Origin: Citrus sinensis
Lineage: Eukaryota; Streptophyta; Magnoliopsida; Sapindales; Rutaceae
Reading direction: 5' to 3'
Assembly (NCBI RefSeq): GCF_022201045.2
Contig: NC_068560.1
Span: forward strand, 35,241,001-35,305,000
Length of the DNA: 64,000 nucleotides
Shown: one piece after another, positions 1 to 11,491 of the stretch
Layout: each line of letters begins with the position of its first letter
Numbering within the stretch: position 1 is the first letter of the stretch
The notes under the pieces: generated by a model
Seen by the model: the letters and a program-made list of their open reading frames with translations, nothing else
Database searches by the model: none
What the model was told of the DNA's origin: nothing
Made by a program: the position numbers and the translations under genes

Positions 1-78
1 CTCGAACCTAGCACAATCATCAGACTAGTAAAAGTACAGTCCATTTAACGAAGATTGCTGACATTATACTGAAATTAC

Positions 79-2028
79 CTGCTCCATCGCCTTAAACGAT
101 GACAATCCACTGGAAGACAGACCAAGGACACCCCGTATCAACAACAACCTTGGGTTCTTGTATTCAGTCGGCATGTGCTTGTGAGCAGCGTGCTTTTTAA
201 AAACCAAACCTTTGATTATTTGACTGCAAAATTAAATCAAAGGATGATGAAATTAAATAAATATTAAAATAGCTTCATCCATGGACTAAACGCAAAATAA
301 AGCATGATACTGCTATTTAACACGTTTACAGGCCGACACACTCCTCTATATATATATTACAGCCGTTTAACACTATGAAAAGTTTTTTGTTGTACACCCA
401 CAATTAATGGAGAATAACCAGAAGAAGTCAATCATACTTTTTCGAGGTAACAAAATTGACAGGCATGATTGTGAGAACTGATAATGAGAAGAAAATGCAA
501 AAGAACAAACAGGAAGAAAACAAAAGATCAGTAATCTCTTCTTGAAGCAATGGAAGACTACATTACAGAAAACTTGCTCTTCTCCTAATTTCAAATGTCT
601 AAATTCTCCAAGGGACGTTTTAGCAGAAATTAATGTGTGTGTGTGTGTGCACGCGCGTATACAAGTCACCTTTTAATAAAAGATCCCTCACTTTAATATG
701 GCAAGGACCAAGGTAAAAGACAGAAAAACACAAATTTCAATATATTACAAGATAAAACATACTGGAATGCACATTCTTCTTATCTTTTAGCTTGATTCTT
801 TATGTAAAAATATATATAAATAGGGTTTAATTTTATCACCTTTGGTTGCGAGATCCAGCTGCAATGCATTTTACTTTTATGTAGCTATTTAGATCCAACG
901 ATTTACCATCTACAGAACCTGGCCTCAAAGATGATGCAGCTTCCCATGATAACGAAGTAACTATGTCCACCCAACTTTCACCATCTTTCCCAGAAGAGAC
1001 TACGCCAACGGATTTCAGTAGTTGGCTGACAATGGCCTTGAACTTCCCACTAACCACCTTCTCCATTGCTCTTTGTTTTTCCTCTTTAAACTTAAGTCTC
1101 CCTCCACCTTCATCTCTGAAATGACTCAAAGAACTTGGCTTGCCCCACTTAGTGCCATCACCACACTCCTCGTCCTCGTCGTCATCGTTATAGGCAATGC
1201 TACCCTCTATGTCATCCTCTGGATCTTCTGGCTCTGGAGGTTCCCAAATTTGCATGTCCATTTCATTATCATTATCAGTAGACTGTGAAATCTCAGATGC
1301 GTTGTTATGGGGTCTGCTTATATTTTCAGCACCATTAACTTTTGCTTCTTGGCCATCACTAGGCTGCATTATTTCCACCTCTCTAACTACATCATTATCA
1401 TTTCCAATACCACCGTCCTTTAAATTGTTACTTCCATTCATTTTATTTGATCTATCAAGTTCATTTACCGGACCTTCTAAGTGCGAATTTTGCAACCGGC
1501 CATTGGTTCTAAAACTGGCATCCCCCCGATTACTGTTTGTTGCACCTTCATCTTGGTCACTCCTAACAAAAATAAATTATGAAATGACTTCAATTTTCCA
1601 AATATTGCCAGAAAAATAGCCTACCACTACCACAATTCAGAAGTAGGGAAACCTACCGATCATTTGAATTTCCATCAACTGAAAACTCACCTGAAAGAGG
1701 AAAGGTTCCTGAAAAATTAGAATACAATACAAGATGCAAATGTTCAAGCAAAGTAATTGAAATTTTTTAAGGAAAAAAACAAGAAGGGACATTTACTGCA
1801 GCTTGAGAATGAACGATCATTGCTTGACAATGAAGTTGTTGGACTAATCATTGGCGTTGAAAAAGGACTGGAATTCTCCGGCTTCAAGTATTCTCGTTCT
1901 TGCTTCTCACCACAAATTCTGCAGGACCAAATGGAACCTTCATTATTTAATTTCAAGGATTTGCCGTTCTCCTGTTTTCTCTCCTCCTTCTTTACCCTTG
2001 TAAGTTCAGCACCGCAATGATGACACAT
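79..2028 (-). CDS. FAB1D: FAB1-type phosphatidylinositol-3-phosphate 5-kinase, N-terminal part (FAB1C/D-like), runs off left edge
   Basis: Four coding exons read right to left: about 2028-1796 (starts MCHHCGAEL, then WSCRICGEKQE), about 1714-1663, about 1563-840 and 223-79. Phases fit across all three introns. Exon 3 carries an acidic segment with WEPPEPEDPEDD and GTKWGKPSSL, and exon 4 reads GLVFKKHAAHKHMP then NPRLLLIRG. These are hallmarks of plant FAB1/PIKfyve-family kinases, which convert PI3P to PI(3,5)P2 on late endosomes and vacuoles. The chaperonin-like and kinase domains must lie beyond the left edge. The start has short Cys pairs instead of a full FYVE domain, as in the FAB1C/D subgroup; the D assignment is from memory of the family. 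An acceptor at about 2069 suggests the start exon is preceded by a 5' UTR intron. An in-frame ATG at 2037 is an alternative start. Confidence 0.8.
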
Positions 2029-2068
2029 GCTACACATCAGATACAAATATAACTCCAGCAATTGGAAT

Positions 2069-3250
2069 CTGAAAGAGGTCCAAACTTGTTCAGCTTAATA
2101 ATTTGCATAAACCATAAAAATTTTAACTTATAAAAAAAAAATCCAAAATGGTTTACTTCTATGAAAATACACTACAGGTTACAACAAGCCATTATTTTCA
2201 GAACCAAATCTAGACATAAAAGGCACTTCCAATGCTTATATTTAGTATTTGTTCACTAGCACACTCACAAGGATAAACAAGCCTCAGAAACTCAGGATCA
2301 ATGACTAAGTCTTCAAAGCACCTGTATTTGTATACAATATACAATTCTTAACAACTCATATCTCAGAAATGAAGATCAAAGCACGTTTATTCATTAGTGT
2401 ACAAACAAATTCAAAATATAAGGAAAATGATAAATCATGCATAAACAAATGAACAGAACCCAACAAAAGTTCAAATTTTTTACCGACTTAAATGAAGATA
2501 AAATTGAAAAAAAAAAAAAAAAACAACCAACAAATGAGTTTAGTAGCTTATCCAAATTTTTTTAAAAAAAAATTTGCTAACTTTACCAACTCAAAATGTA
2601 CCGAGCTAAAAATTCAAAGAACACAGAAACGATCAAGAGAGGAAAAAAAAAACACAGATTATATACAGATAAATGATCTAAAAAATCGGATAAAATCAAT
2701 AAAAGTCAAAAAAAAAAAATTCAGCATCCCACCAAATGTCAAACAAAACAAAATCTCAAAGATTTCACCCCCACCGAAACATTAACAAAATTACCATCTT
2801 TGAGCTCTTTGTTATCTGGAAAAAAAAAGTCAAAAACAAAAAAAAATGGGAAGTATTAAAAGCATGACTTACTGTCAAAGCAATCTCATCAACTAAAAAT
2901 TTTGCTCTTTAAGTCTGTCACCTCAGCAATGAAACGATGATTCAAAACAATCCCATTTCTACTCAAATTTAATTTTTTTGTGAAAAAAATAATAAAGCTA
3001 GTTTTGTTTTCAGCATCTCGTCTGCCGTCTGTGTTGTGTTTTGAGAGAGAGAGAGAGAGAGAGAGTCCACAGACTGTGAGAAATGATTCAAATGAAGAAT
3101 GAAGACGGTAGAAAGCAGGAGGAGGTGATTTAAATTTACAAGAAAAGTATTTTAAAGTGGGGTCCACTGACGTTCATTGTCTTTCAATTAACTGTTTTTC
3201 AAGATTTTTTTTAAGTTTATTTTTAAAACATTTTTCGATTACTTGTATTT
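2069..3250 (-). other. Likely 5' UTR, leader intron and promoter of the FAB1-like gene
   Basis: No convincing coding exon. A pyrimidine tract and AG at about 2070 on the minus strand end a probable leader intron. A GA microsatellite lies at about 3043-3066. The non-coding first exon is probably within 2890-3170, but I cannot fix its ends. Confidence 0.4.
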
Positions 3251-5609
3251 AACTTGGCTGGCTCGGGACAAGAGTGTAGATTATTAGACCATATTTATAT
3301 TTCCGCGTCTACTAAATTCAAAGGTTTTATTTTCTTTGTAATAAATACAACAGAACCGGCCGCGACCCCGGTTTCTCTCTGTACACTGTACTCGTCCTTT
3401 TTTTTTCTAACATGCCCTTTTCTTTATCCACACTTTCCTCTTCTTCCTTTTTTTTTTTTGGGGTCTCAAAAAAGAAAAAGACAAAATTACATGTACGCAT
3501 GAAAAATAATAAATTTTGAAAATGGGGATGCATGGCTGTTGCTGATCTTGTCGTAAACGAATGGCCGGGTGGGATTGTGCTGGAACCATCTTGGATTAAT
3601 ATTAAAAACAAAGCATTTAAATCATAATAACTAATTAATTAATTAATTAATTAAATTAGATCTCATCTAAAAAAGCCTGAGCAGGAATTTAAGTTAATTT
3701 ATCTCATCTTAAATTCTAGAATTAAGTCAATGTTTTTTTAAGTTCCTAAATTACCAGCTTACCCTTGCGTTATTTGTTTAAATTTCCAAAAATGGACCTT
3801 ATGTCTTTATGTTGGATAAAGTAGATGCAAATAGGCAATGGTCAAATATAAACGCGTCTAATCAACCGACGGTGAGATATTTATCTCATTTCATGCTTAA
3901 ATATTAAATATCGTTTATACGGATTTGACTTTCTGTGTATCCATATGATATGTGTTGCCAAAATAAGATGATTTTGCTATTCTAATCCCCCAACTTTTTA
4001 CAAGATATTTCAGGAATTTATTTATTATTTTATCTAATTAGTATGTACTTAGCTGCTATCATTTCCTTGATTGACTTAATCGGCACCTCAGTTTATTTTT
4101 TTCTTTTTTTTTTTAATTTCAGTATAGTTTTGGTAGTAGTAACGAGACCTGTGTAATAAATACAAAATTTAATATGGACACCATGATAATATACACGATG
4201 ACGACGGATGACACAATATTAAGATAATATTAGAAACTAATTAGATAGCATGGTCATTTAGAATTCTAAAATAAAGCCTTTTCCCTTGCCCAAATCAATC
4301 CATCTTCCATTTATTTCTCTAACTTTTGTATTCTAATTTACACCGATTACTGATTAGGAAATAATTAATGGAAATTAAGTGTAAAATATATAAAAGCACA
4401 AGACATCAATTGGAAAAAAAAAATTAAAAAAAAAAAAGAATCATTTCGTTGGCTTTGTCTTGTGAAAGACCCATATTGCGAGATTTACGAGGATTTTTTC
4501 TCTTTTTTTTTCCCTCAACTTTTTCCTTGTCTTAAAATTTTCTTTTACAACCCGTAGTTTTATTTGCTTTTTCAGAAAAAAAGAAAAAGATTATTCTATT
4601 TGACTCTTTTTTCAAGCATTAATTTGGCACCGCCCTCGGATAATTTCAAGACTGAGACTTCTGGAAATTGAAATGAGTATATTTTAAAATGATATTTTGT
4701 AGGGTATATTTATGATTAAAATTCTGTTACTGTTAAAGACACACAAATAAATTATGTAAAGTGCCCACACTGTTAATTAATTCATGCTGCACGGTACATA
4801 CGATTACACTGCCAGTATACGTACAGCGAAGCAATCAACTAGATTTGGTGTACTGTAGCACGGGCATCATGTGAGAATGTCTGGCGAGCATTTGATTGAA
4901 ACGATGCCACGCGTGGTAATCCCAACGGCTGAATCCCAGCATTCTAGGAGGAGCCGGTTTGTTTGGGACTCTAATGATTGGACAGAACAAGCCAGGTGTC
5001 GCTCACAGTTAGCCACGTTGCGAGGACAGAGGGTTGTTTATGTCAATTAAAGCTACAGTCAATGACTAAACTACCCCCATTTTACGTGGAGTGAAGGGAT
5101 CATCAAATCCATCTACCACGACATGCCGAGTCGTTATTGGCTGGAAAATGGACACTTCATAAAACAGCTCCGTGTATTAGACGGAAAGCAATAATTGTAC
5201 TCAATTATATGAGCAATTTCCGAAAAGAATAATAATCATAAATAATAGAAAATTGTTAGGTCATTCAATAAATAATAAAAATTAACTTGGTCGCATTCCC
5301 TACATTGTTACATTTCAATTCAAACTTGTCAGGAACATAAAGAGTGGTGGTTATTGATATTCAAATTTCATAAAGATTGAGTGAGTGATGGGCAATTTAA
5401 AATATTGACTCCTCTTCGAATCGATGGTATAGTTTGAAAGTTTGTAATCAATTTTGTTTTTTATTTGGCACGTCACATCAAATGCCCCACCATTACGATT
5501 ATCCTATGTTTTTCTCTTTTTTTATAATAAAAAACTAAAATCACAAATATGCAATATGCGTTTTCCTCTTTGCGTTTAATTAAAGTTTATAACATCCTGC
5601 GTTCATTAC
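3251..5609. other. Intergenic, no gene seen; promoter-like island at about 4750-5170
   Basis: Mostly AT-rich DNA with many stops in all frames. The stretch at about 4750-5170 is less AT-rich and contains a perfect 10-bp palindrome CCACGCGTGG at 4907-4916, an ACGTGG core near 5084 and ATTGG boxes, as in plant promoters. No reading frame follows on either strand. Confidence 0.35.
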
Positions 5610-5960
5610 TTTTTTTTTTTAAAAGAGAAATTCATTAAACAAAAAAACGATTACAAATGATTTAAAAGCCAGCGAGGTGAAACAACCCTCCACTCGCTAG
5701 GATCAACATAGAACTTTCTACCCTAACAACACTATAGGCAGCAGTATTCGCAGATCTACGGATAAATAAGAATTGCGCTTTTCCTAAATTTTGGACTAAA
5801 AAACGACACTCCTCAATGATGATGCCGAAACCATTAGGATTAGATTGGTTCTCAGATAAAGCCTTAGGAACTTGCAGACAATCCATCTCAATGATCACAC
5901 TAGGAAGATGTAGATTCTTTAACCAGCTAAGAGCCTCACGAACACCAGCGTTCGTTATTT
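5610..5960 (-). mobile_element. LINE 3' tail: RNase H-like domain fragment with poly(A)
   Basis: On the minus strand the frame reads REALSWLKNL, VIIEMDCLQV, GIIIEECRFL and FIRRSANTAA. These are typical of the RNase H-like (RVT_3) domain at the C-terminus of plant non-LTR retrotransposon ORF2. The frame ends near 5662. An A-tract (T run on the plus strand at about 5611-5621) follows, as expected for a LINE 3' end. The upstream reverse transcriptase is absent, so the copy is severely 5'-truncated. It matches the end of the larger LINE at 48.1-50.4 kb in the same order of motifs, so both are probably one family. Confidence 0.75.
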
Positions 5961-5998
5961 TATTGTTGTTGTTATTATTATTATTATTATTATTATTG
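5961..5998. repeat. TTA/TTG trinucleotide microsatellite at the LINE junction
   Basis: An imperfect (TTA)n/(TTG)n tract sits exactly where LINE homology stops. On the minus strand it reads as a poly-Asn run, which makes the fragment look like the start of a protein. Confidence 0.85.
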
Positions 5999-6009
5999 GA
6001 TGTGTCCAT

Positions 6010-6758
6010 GGTCCATCTTCCATGTTGTAAAATGCTTAAAATATGTTATCAAGACAAATGGATCATTAATGGTAGAAGTTGAAATGCACATCAACAAAAC
6101 TTATGAGAAAACTATATTCAATCGATAATCTATTTCAAATATTGTAATAGCCTGCAACTTGTTCCGTGTTTGATTCTAATTTTTTATTCATTGGCCAAAT
6201 TTTCAAAATGGGTGTTTTGGATCATCAACCTTTAACAACATTAATTTAATTATCTTTGAAAAATGTATCGTTTGGCAATGTCCTAATGATTCAAATCTCG
6301 AAGCCGCTCTATGGAACAAGTGTCTCTATTGTTAACTACATGTTAATTGATTCCCTATATGTGACATATATTAAAAAAAAATCAGTTTTAAATGGAAAGA
6401 TTTATATGAAGTTCAAATTTTGATGTCATTTGGATTTGACTGAATCAGTCACCCATCTTGAATGGAATTAATAAAAAGAAAAGTGACAAATAAAAAAGGT
6501 ACCCTTTAATATTTTATTATGTTTTAAATGAGGGTGCCTTCTTATTTTAATTTTTTTTTTCAATTATCAATATCCAAACTTTATGTCTTGTTTATGATAC
6601 ATTAGATATTGGAATATAGATATCTGCAGAGAACCAAAAATAATTCAGAAATTTTCCAAAAGGTCATAATCGAATTCAGTTGGTAAGTCACCAAAAAGAT
6701 GCTGATATATTATCTGTAAAATCATGGCAAATTTATGCTAGGAGCCTAGGAACCTGCC

Positions 6759-6826
<68 letters not shown>

Positions 6827-7600
6827 TTGCATTCTAGGGTGTTAGGTTTCATTTGATATCTTGCCTTCAAATGAAACTATTCCTATTAATTTTAACGAAA
6901 AATAGGAGAAGAATAAAATTTTACAATATTTATTTTGATGGAGACTAGAGACAATGGCAAAATTAATTTGGAATTTGATATCAATTTCAACTTCTTGTGG
7001 CGTGCTGGTCATTTTTCAAAACCATGCTTAAAATAGATATACATAAAATTAAGTAATAAAAAAATCTGCTGGAATTTTGATCGTTACTATAGAAGTTAAT
7101 AATGAAAAATCATTTATTTTCAAATTGCACAAAGTTATGCACGTGTTATGTTATAATCATACGTATCTATTAAAATTTAAGACCGTGTTTGTATTCGTCG
7201 AAAAAGTGTTAAAAGTTGAAGGTGATATTTATTTTTAAATTTGCAGAGATTTTATAAAGAGAACTCTAAAATTTACTAAGATTTCTTAAATTTTAAGTTT
7301 TTAATTATAATTGTAACAATGCATGCATCGTAAAATCCTACTTTCTAAAATAAAGTGCAACTGTTTCTATTTCTTCTAACCAAGAAAAAGAGAAAAAAGG
7401 AAAAAAGAAAAAGGATAATGATCGCTTGAAGCCAATTATTTACTATGTAAACATTGACGTGCCATTGATTAAAAATTCATGATACCAGGGCTTGATGTGA
7501 AGGGAATTTGTTTAATGCATATGATTAAACAAAATTAACAGCAATGGATTGGTTATTTGGTTTGGTTTAGTTTGTACGGCAAACAACAACAAATGCTTTA
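6010..7600. other. Intergenic AT-rich DNA, no gene seen
   Basis: No exon-like segment recognised. The stretch includes the TA repeat at 6762-6820. Confidence 0.5.
6762..6820. repeat. (TA)n microsatellite, about 29 units
   Basis: Uninterrupted alternating TA across the span. Its length in an assembly is uncertain. Confidence 0.95.
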
Positions 7601-7620
7601 AAAAAAGCACAGTCAACTTT

Positions 7621-7829
7621 ACCAATAAAGTGTTGGCTTCACTGGCAATAGAGTCCCTTTAAGTGGCTTGACTGAGTTTGCTCCTCAGTTCGAATCGCAG
7701 GGAAGTCACCTTTGTTGGGAGAACCTGTGCCTCCCGGTTCGAGCGGGGACTTCTAGTATGGGTTGTGGTACAGGCTTAAAGGTGACTCCTACAGTTGGGG
7801 CCCTTTCCAGATACCTCGTGGTTAAAAAA
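7621..7829 (+). mobile_element. SINE-like retroposon with flanking target-site duplication
   Basis: A body of about 209 bp ends in a poly(A) tract. It is flanked by near-identical 20-bp direct repeats: 7601-7620 and 7830-7849 (19 of 20 match), each reading A-run, GCACAGTCA, then A or G, CTTT. Inside, a box A-like GTGGCTTGACTGAG and a box B-like GTTCGAATCGC lie about 25-30 bp apart, as expected for an RNA polymerase III promoter of a tRNA-derived SINE. A second GGTTCGAGC lies further in. The 68-residue open frame crossing it is accidental. Confidence 0.75.
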
Positions 7830-7849
7830 AAAAAAGCACAGTCAGCTTT

Positions 7850-9775
7850 GAAGCACAGCTATACATATTTATGAGACTTAACAAACTATGAAAGCGAATA
7901 TAAACGCAATTTTCACCTTAAAAAAAAATTGTAAATTTTATGTACACATCACTCCATTAAAAAAAGCATCTCATATCCCATGATCTATAAGGCAACATTA
8001 TTATTATTATTACTACTACAATTTTATTGAACAATACAATATTTTCAAGAAAAAAAAAATTACAAATGTTATTGCAACTAATCAACATTATCAGTTTTTT
8101 TTTTTTTTTTACATTTTAAAGTGTGCTTGAAAACTATCGATATAGATGTTTTCATTCATGTGAGTAGAAGTTGGAGTATCTATATAAATATTAGTGAGGG
8201 TTGATTTTAAGATTCTTGTGTATATCATCGAAAATTGATTTTATTCTAAATAGTTAAAAATATATTTAACTAATTTAAAGGTCCAAATATTTAAGTGTGT
8301 CATCACAGCTGTTCAAACAAGTTTTAATAGATTTTTTTTTAAAAAAAAAAAACTATAGTAAACAACGATATAATTATGATATATATAATTTTAGTTCGGC
8401 TAGTTTATCATTTTTTTTTCCTTTTTTAATACTGCCGAGTGGGACCATCTAGATAGAACCTTAGAAGAAAGAGAAATTGGGGGTAGGTCAAAGGTGGTAG
8501 TTCAATAAATAGTTAAAATTTCAACTTGCTACATCTTGAGCCAATTACAAAGCATTGCCCACAAAAGCACCTTTTGGAAAGAAAATTTGCGCATGCTATC
8601 CGGCATCTCCCACTTTCAAAGCATAATCTTTTATCTCATGTCATTTTCAGTTCATTAAGTGGTTGGTTTAAAATAATTACCCCAATTAAATAAATAATTT
8701 AGGAAATGGAAATGGAATAAGTCAATGACGACATTATAAATGAATTAATGGGTGTGGTATTTTCATCGACGTATCCGAAAAAGAGGTTTGATTATTAAAT
8801 AAGTGGAAAATATTTATGATTTGGGATTTTTTATAAAATATAACCAAAATATACAGTAACAATTTGATAAAATAATATTAAAAAATTACTTTGGTAAAAC
8901 TATTCATTTATCAATAAATAAATAATAATCAATGACCACTAATCATTAGCGACGAGATCAACAAATCAAAAAAAAAAAAATTCAAATAAGTAATAGATTA
9001 CTACATTTGAAAAATAAAAATAAAAAATCTTCTACTGAATGTTCTATGCATAATGCCATCCAATGACACATAACATGCAAAGTCAAAATTAAACTTGGAA
9101 TGAGGTTGTTCCAAAGAAGAGAAGAATAAAATAAATTATTCACGCTTTTAAAAGTAATTCTTGAAAGTTCGAAAGAAATTGGGCAGCCAAAAGAATTGGA
9201 ATTCTGGGAAAGCCGAATGCTTTGACTCCTTTACAACTCTGGTTCACAACTGATCACACCTCAAGGAATTGCAATAGTGTGGATTTTGGAAACTGGATAC
9301 TCGCATCCACGATAAAATGAAATTTGGATTTTTTAGTACAAGACATTGGATTGAAGGCCCAATTTAATATGCGAAAATTGGTGGGTCTATTATATTTATA
9401 TGCAATCAACTACTTTGCTCTCATAAAACCTCGTTTTGCCTAATGCCGAGCCCCCGTCCCCAAAAATATTTCAACAAGAGTGCACTTTCACTTTGAATGT
9501 AGTAACAGGAAGAACTGAGAAAAGGTCATCAAAGTTTTGAGTTTTGCGTTTTGCCAATCAAGATTGAATTGCCGATTCATTCTTACCTTCCAAATAGCAC
9601 CCAAAAAAAGAAAAAAAAAGTGCAAATAGTGCGAGGCAAGGCGAGGCCTCACCAGGCCAAAAAAGTGTTGCCTAAATTTTGCTGCCTTTAGGCTCGCCGG
9701 TGGCAGTTGACAGCTGCAGGGAGCAAATTAAATAAAGAAATTAAGCCATTGTGAGGTGACTTTTTTCTTTTTCTT
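7850..9775. other. Intergenic AT-rich DNA, no gene seen
   Basis: No coding segment recognised. GC-rich words rich in AGGC/GCCT at about 9630-9715 sit just left of the captured-gene element and may be part of an older repeat. Confidence 0.45.
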
Positions 9776-9784
9776 TAAACAAAA

Positions 9785-10880
9785 GGAAAATGATGTTTGC
9801 CCCGGGTCAAACCCCGAAAGAGATCTAAAACGACGCTGTTTCATCTATTATTTTTGTTTTTGTTTTTCTCGGTAAAACGACGCCGTTTTTCAAAAGGCCA
9901 AATTCTCACGCTTAAGGCAAAAGCAATGCCTGAAGCCTAGAACGGCAGACCACATATGCTTTCTCTTCCTCTTTATTTCACCGTACTAGAATTTGGAGCT
10001 GGAGGAGGTGTCGGTGGTAGTCTTGGTGGTGGAGCTAGAGGAGGAGGTGGAGGCGGGGGTGGTGGTTGAGGTCTAGGTGGAGGGTCAGGTCATGGTGGGG
10101 GATTTGGTGCCGGTGGAGGCATTTGAGGAGGAGGCGGAGCTGGGGGAGGTGGTCGTGGTGGGATAGGAGGTGGGTCAGGTCATGGCGGTGGCTTTGGTGC
10201 TGGGTTAGGTCACGGCGGTGGCTTTGGTGCTGCGGGCGGTGTAGGCAGTGGTTCTGGTGGAGGTCTCGGCAGCCGTGGTGGCCATGGAGGAGGAGTTGGT
10301 ATTGGAATTAGGATAAGCATTGGTGTGGGAGGTGGTTCGGGCAAAGGTGTAGGAACCGGTTCCGGCAGTGGAAATGGTGGTGGTGGCGGCAAATAATGAA
10401 AAGCGTTTATGAATTTAAGTTTCAAAATCTAATGTTTTGTAGCTTCGAAGTGTTAAAGATCTTTGTTTTAATGCGAGTTCTGATTGTCAGTTTCAAGTGT
10501 TCTGAGCTTTTGATGCAGTTTGTTGACTGTTGGCTGTTGCTATGTACCATCATTACAATATCAATTACTTCCTGATTATTTCTATATTTCATCTTCCGCA
10601 AATGGTTTAATTTGTCAATAAAAAAATTCAAGCAGAAATAGTGTCGTTAAGAGAACGAAGAAAATGAAGAAGAAATGGTTCAGCTGGGTTAAAGAGAGAG
10701 GAAGAAGAAGGCTGCCATTTGCAGATCAGAATGACTTCGTTGAAAGCAAATCAGAATAAATAAAAAATTAAAGCAGAAACGTCGTCGTTCAATAGCACTT
10801 GAAAACAAAAAAAATTACGAGCCAAAATGGCGTCGTTTGACGCATTTTCAGGGTTTGACCCGGGGCAAACATCAGCACTC
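9785..10880 (+). mobile_element. Mutator-like, Pack-MULE-type element carrying a captured gene end
   Basis: The two ends are inverted copies. A 24-base block at 9791-9814 (core GTTTGCCCCGGGTCAAA) is perfectly repeated in reverse at 10851-10874, and weaker matching continues to about 60-100 bp, including repeated AAACGACG motifs in both arms. Immediately outside lie identical 9-bp direct repeats TAAACAAAA (9776-9784 and 10881-10889), the target-duplication size typical of Mutator-like elements. The element is 1,096 bp and has no transposase. The interior holds the 3' end of a glycine-rich protein gene plus its 3' UTR, so this fits a Pack-MULE. The duplication length and the long imperfect terminal repeats are seen; the class is inferred. 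Confidence 0.75.
9992..10396 (+). pseudogene. Captured fragment of a glycine-rich (cell-wall type) protein gene
   Basis: One reading frame from 9992 to the TAA at 10394-10396 gives almost only glycine-rich repeats such as GGGSGHGGGFGAG, interrupted by two in-frame TGA codons (at 10067-10069 and 10124-10126), one readily explained by GGA to TGA. There is no start codon or signal peptide, so only the 3' part of the gene was taken. After the stop comes about 230 bp of AT-rich sequence with an AATAAA near 10617, resembling the source gene's 3' UTR. The whole piece sits inside the terminal repeats of the surrounding element. The proline-rich frame on the opposite strand is a shadow. Confidence 0.7.
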
Positions 10881-10889
10881 TAAACAAAA

Positions 10890-11491
10890 TATATGTTGCA
10901 ATAAATGATCTTTTCTTTCCTTTTTTCACCCTCTCTTTCTATCAAAACAGAGAACGTTATTAATGGCTAGTTGCTTTATCATTATCAGCATCATCATTGT
11001 TATTATTATTATTCTTTTACAGTAATAATACCTGTCCTTTTCCAAGAACGAGGTGAGAATTGAGAGATTTTCAAATTCTAAATATTACGCGGTCGCAAAT
11101 TATTATATTTGATGAACTTGAAATCTTGAAATAAATTTATGTACCCCTTAAAGAATATTTTAATACGTGTAGGTCATTATGCATGTGTGATCAAAAAGTC
11201 GTCGGGACACATTAAGATCAAACATAAAGGTTCCCAAAACTAATTTCTAATAGAGAAAATCCAGTACGAAAAAGGAGCAAACTGACATTCAAAATAACAA
11301 AACTAGTCAAAGCAAAGAAAACAAACTCAATAATTCTACCATATACAAAAACAAACTTTTAATTCCCATCTCATTAATTGTCTCTCACTCGTGAAGAAAA
11401 AAAATTCCCACGAATTAATCAGCAATCACATAATTGGAGGGGAGGTAGGTATGAATATTGATCATCTCGATGAGTATTGTAATATTGTCGT
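10890..11491. other. Intergenic, probably the 3' flank of the EPF2-like gene
   Basis: No coding segment recognised in either direction. Confidence 0.5.

Noticed and set aside
2492-2785. 97-residue Lys-rich frame on the plus strand
   Set aside because: Made of A-runs in the leader intron region of the FAB1-like gene. Low complexity, no support.
7668-7874. Possible tRNA gene at the GTTCGAATC box
   Set aside because: No cloverleaf could be drawn around it, and the poly(A) tail with flanking duplications shows a SINE.
10210-10425. Proline-rich protein frame on the minus strand
   Set aside because: It is the antisense of the captured glycine-rich fragment. GGN repeats read in reverse give proline codons.
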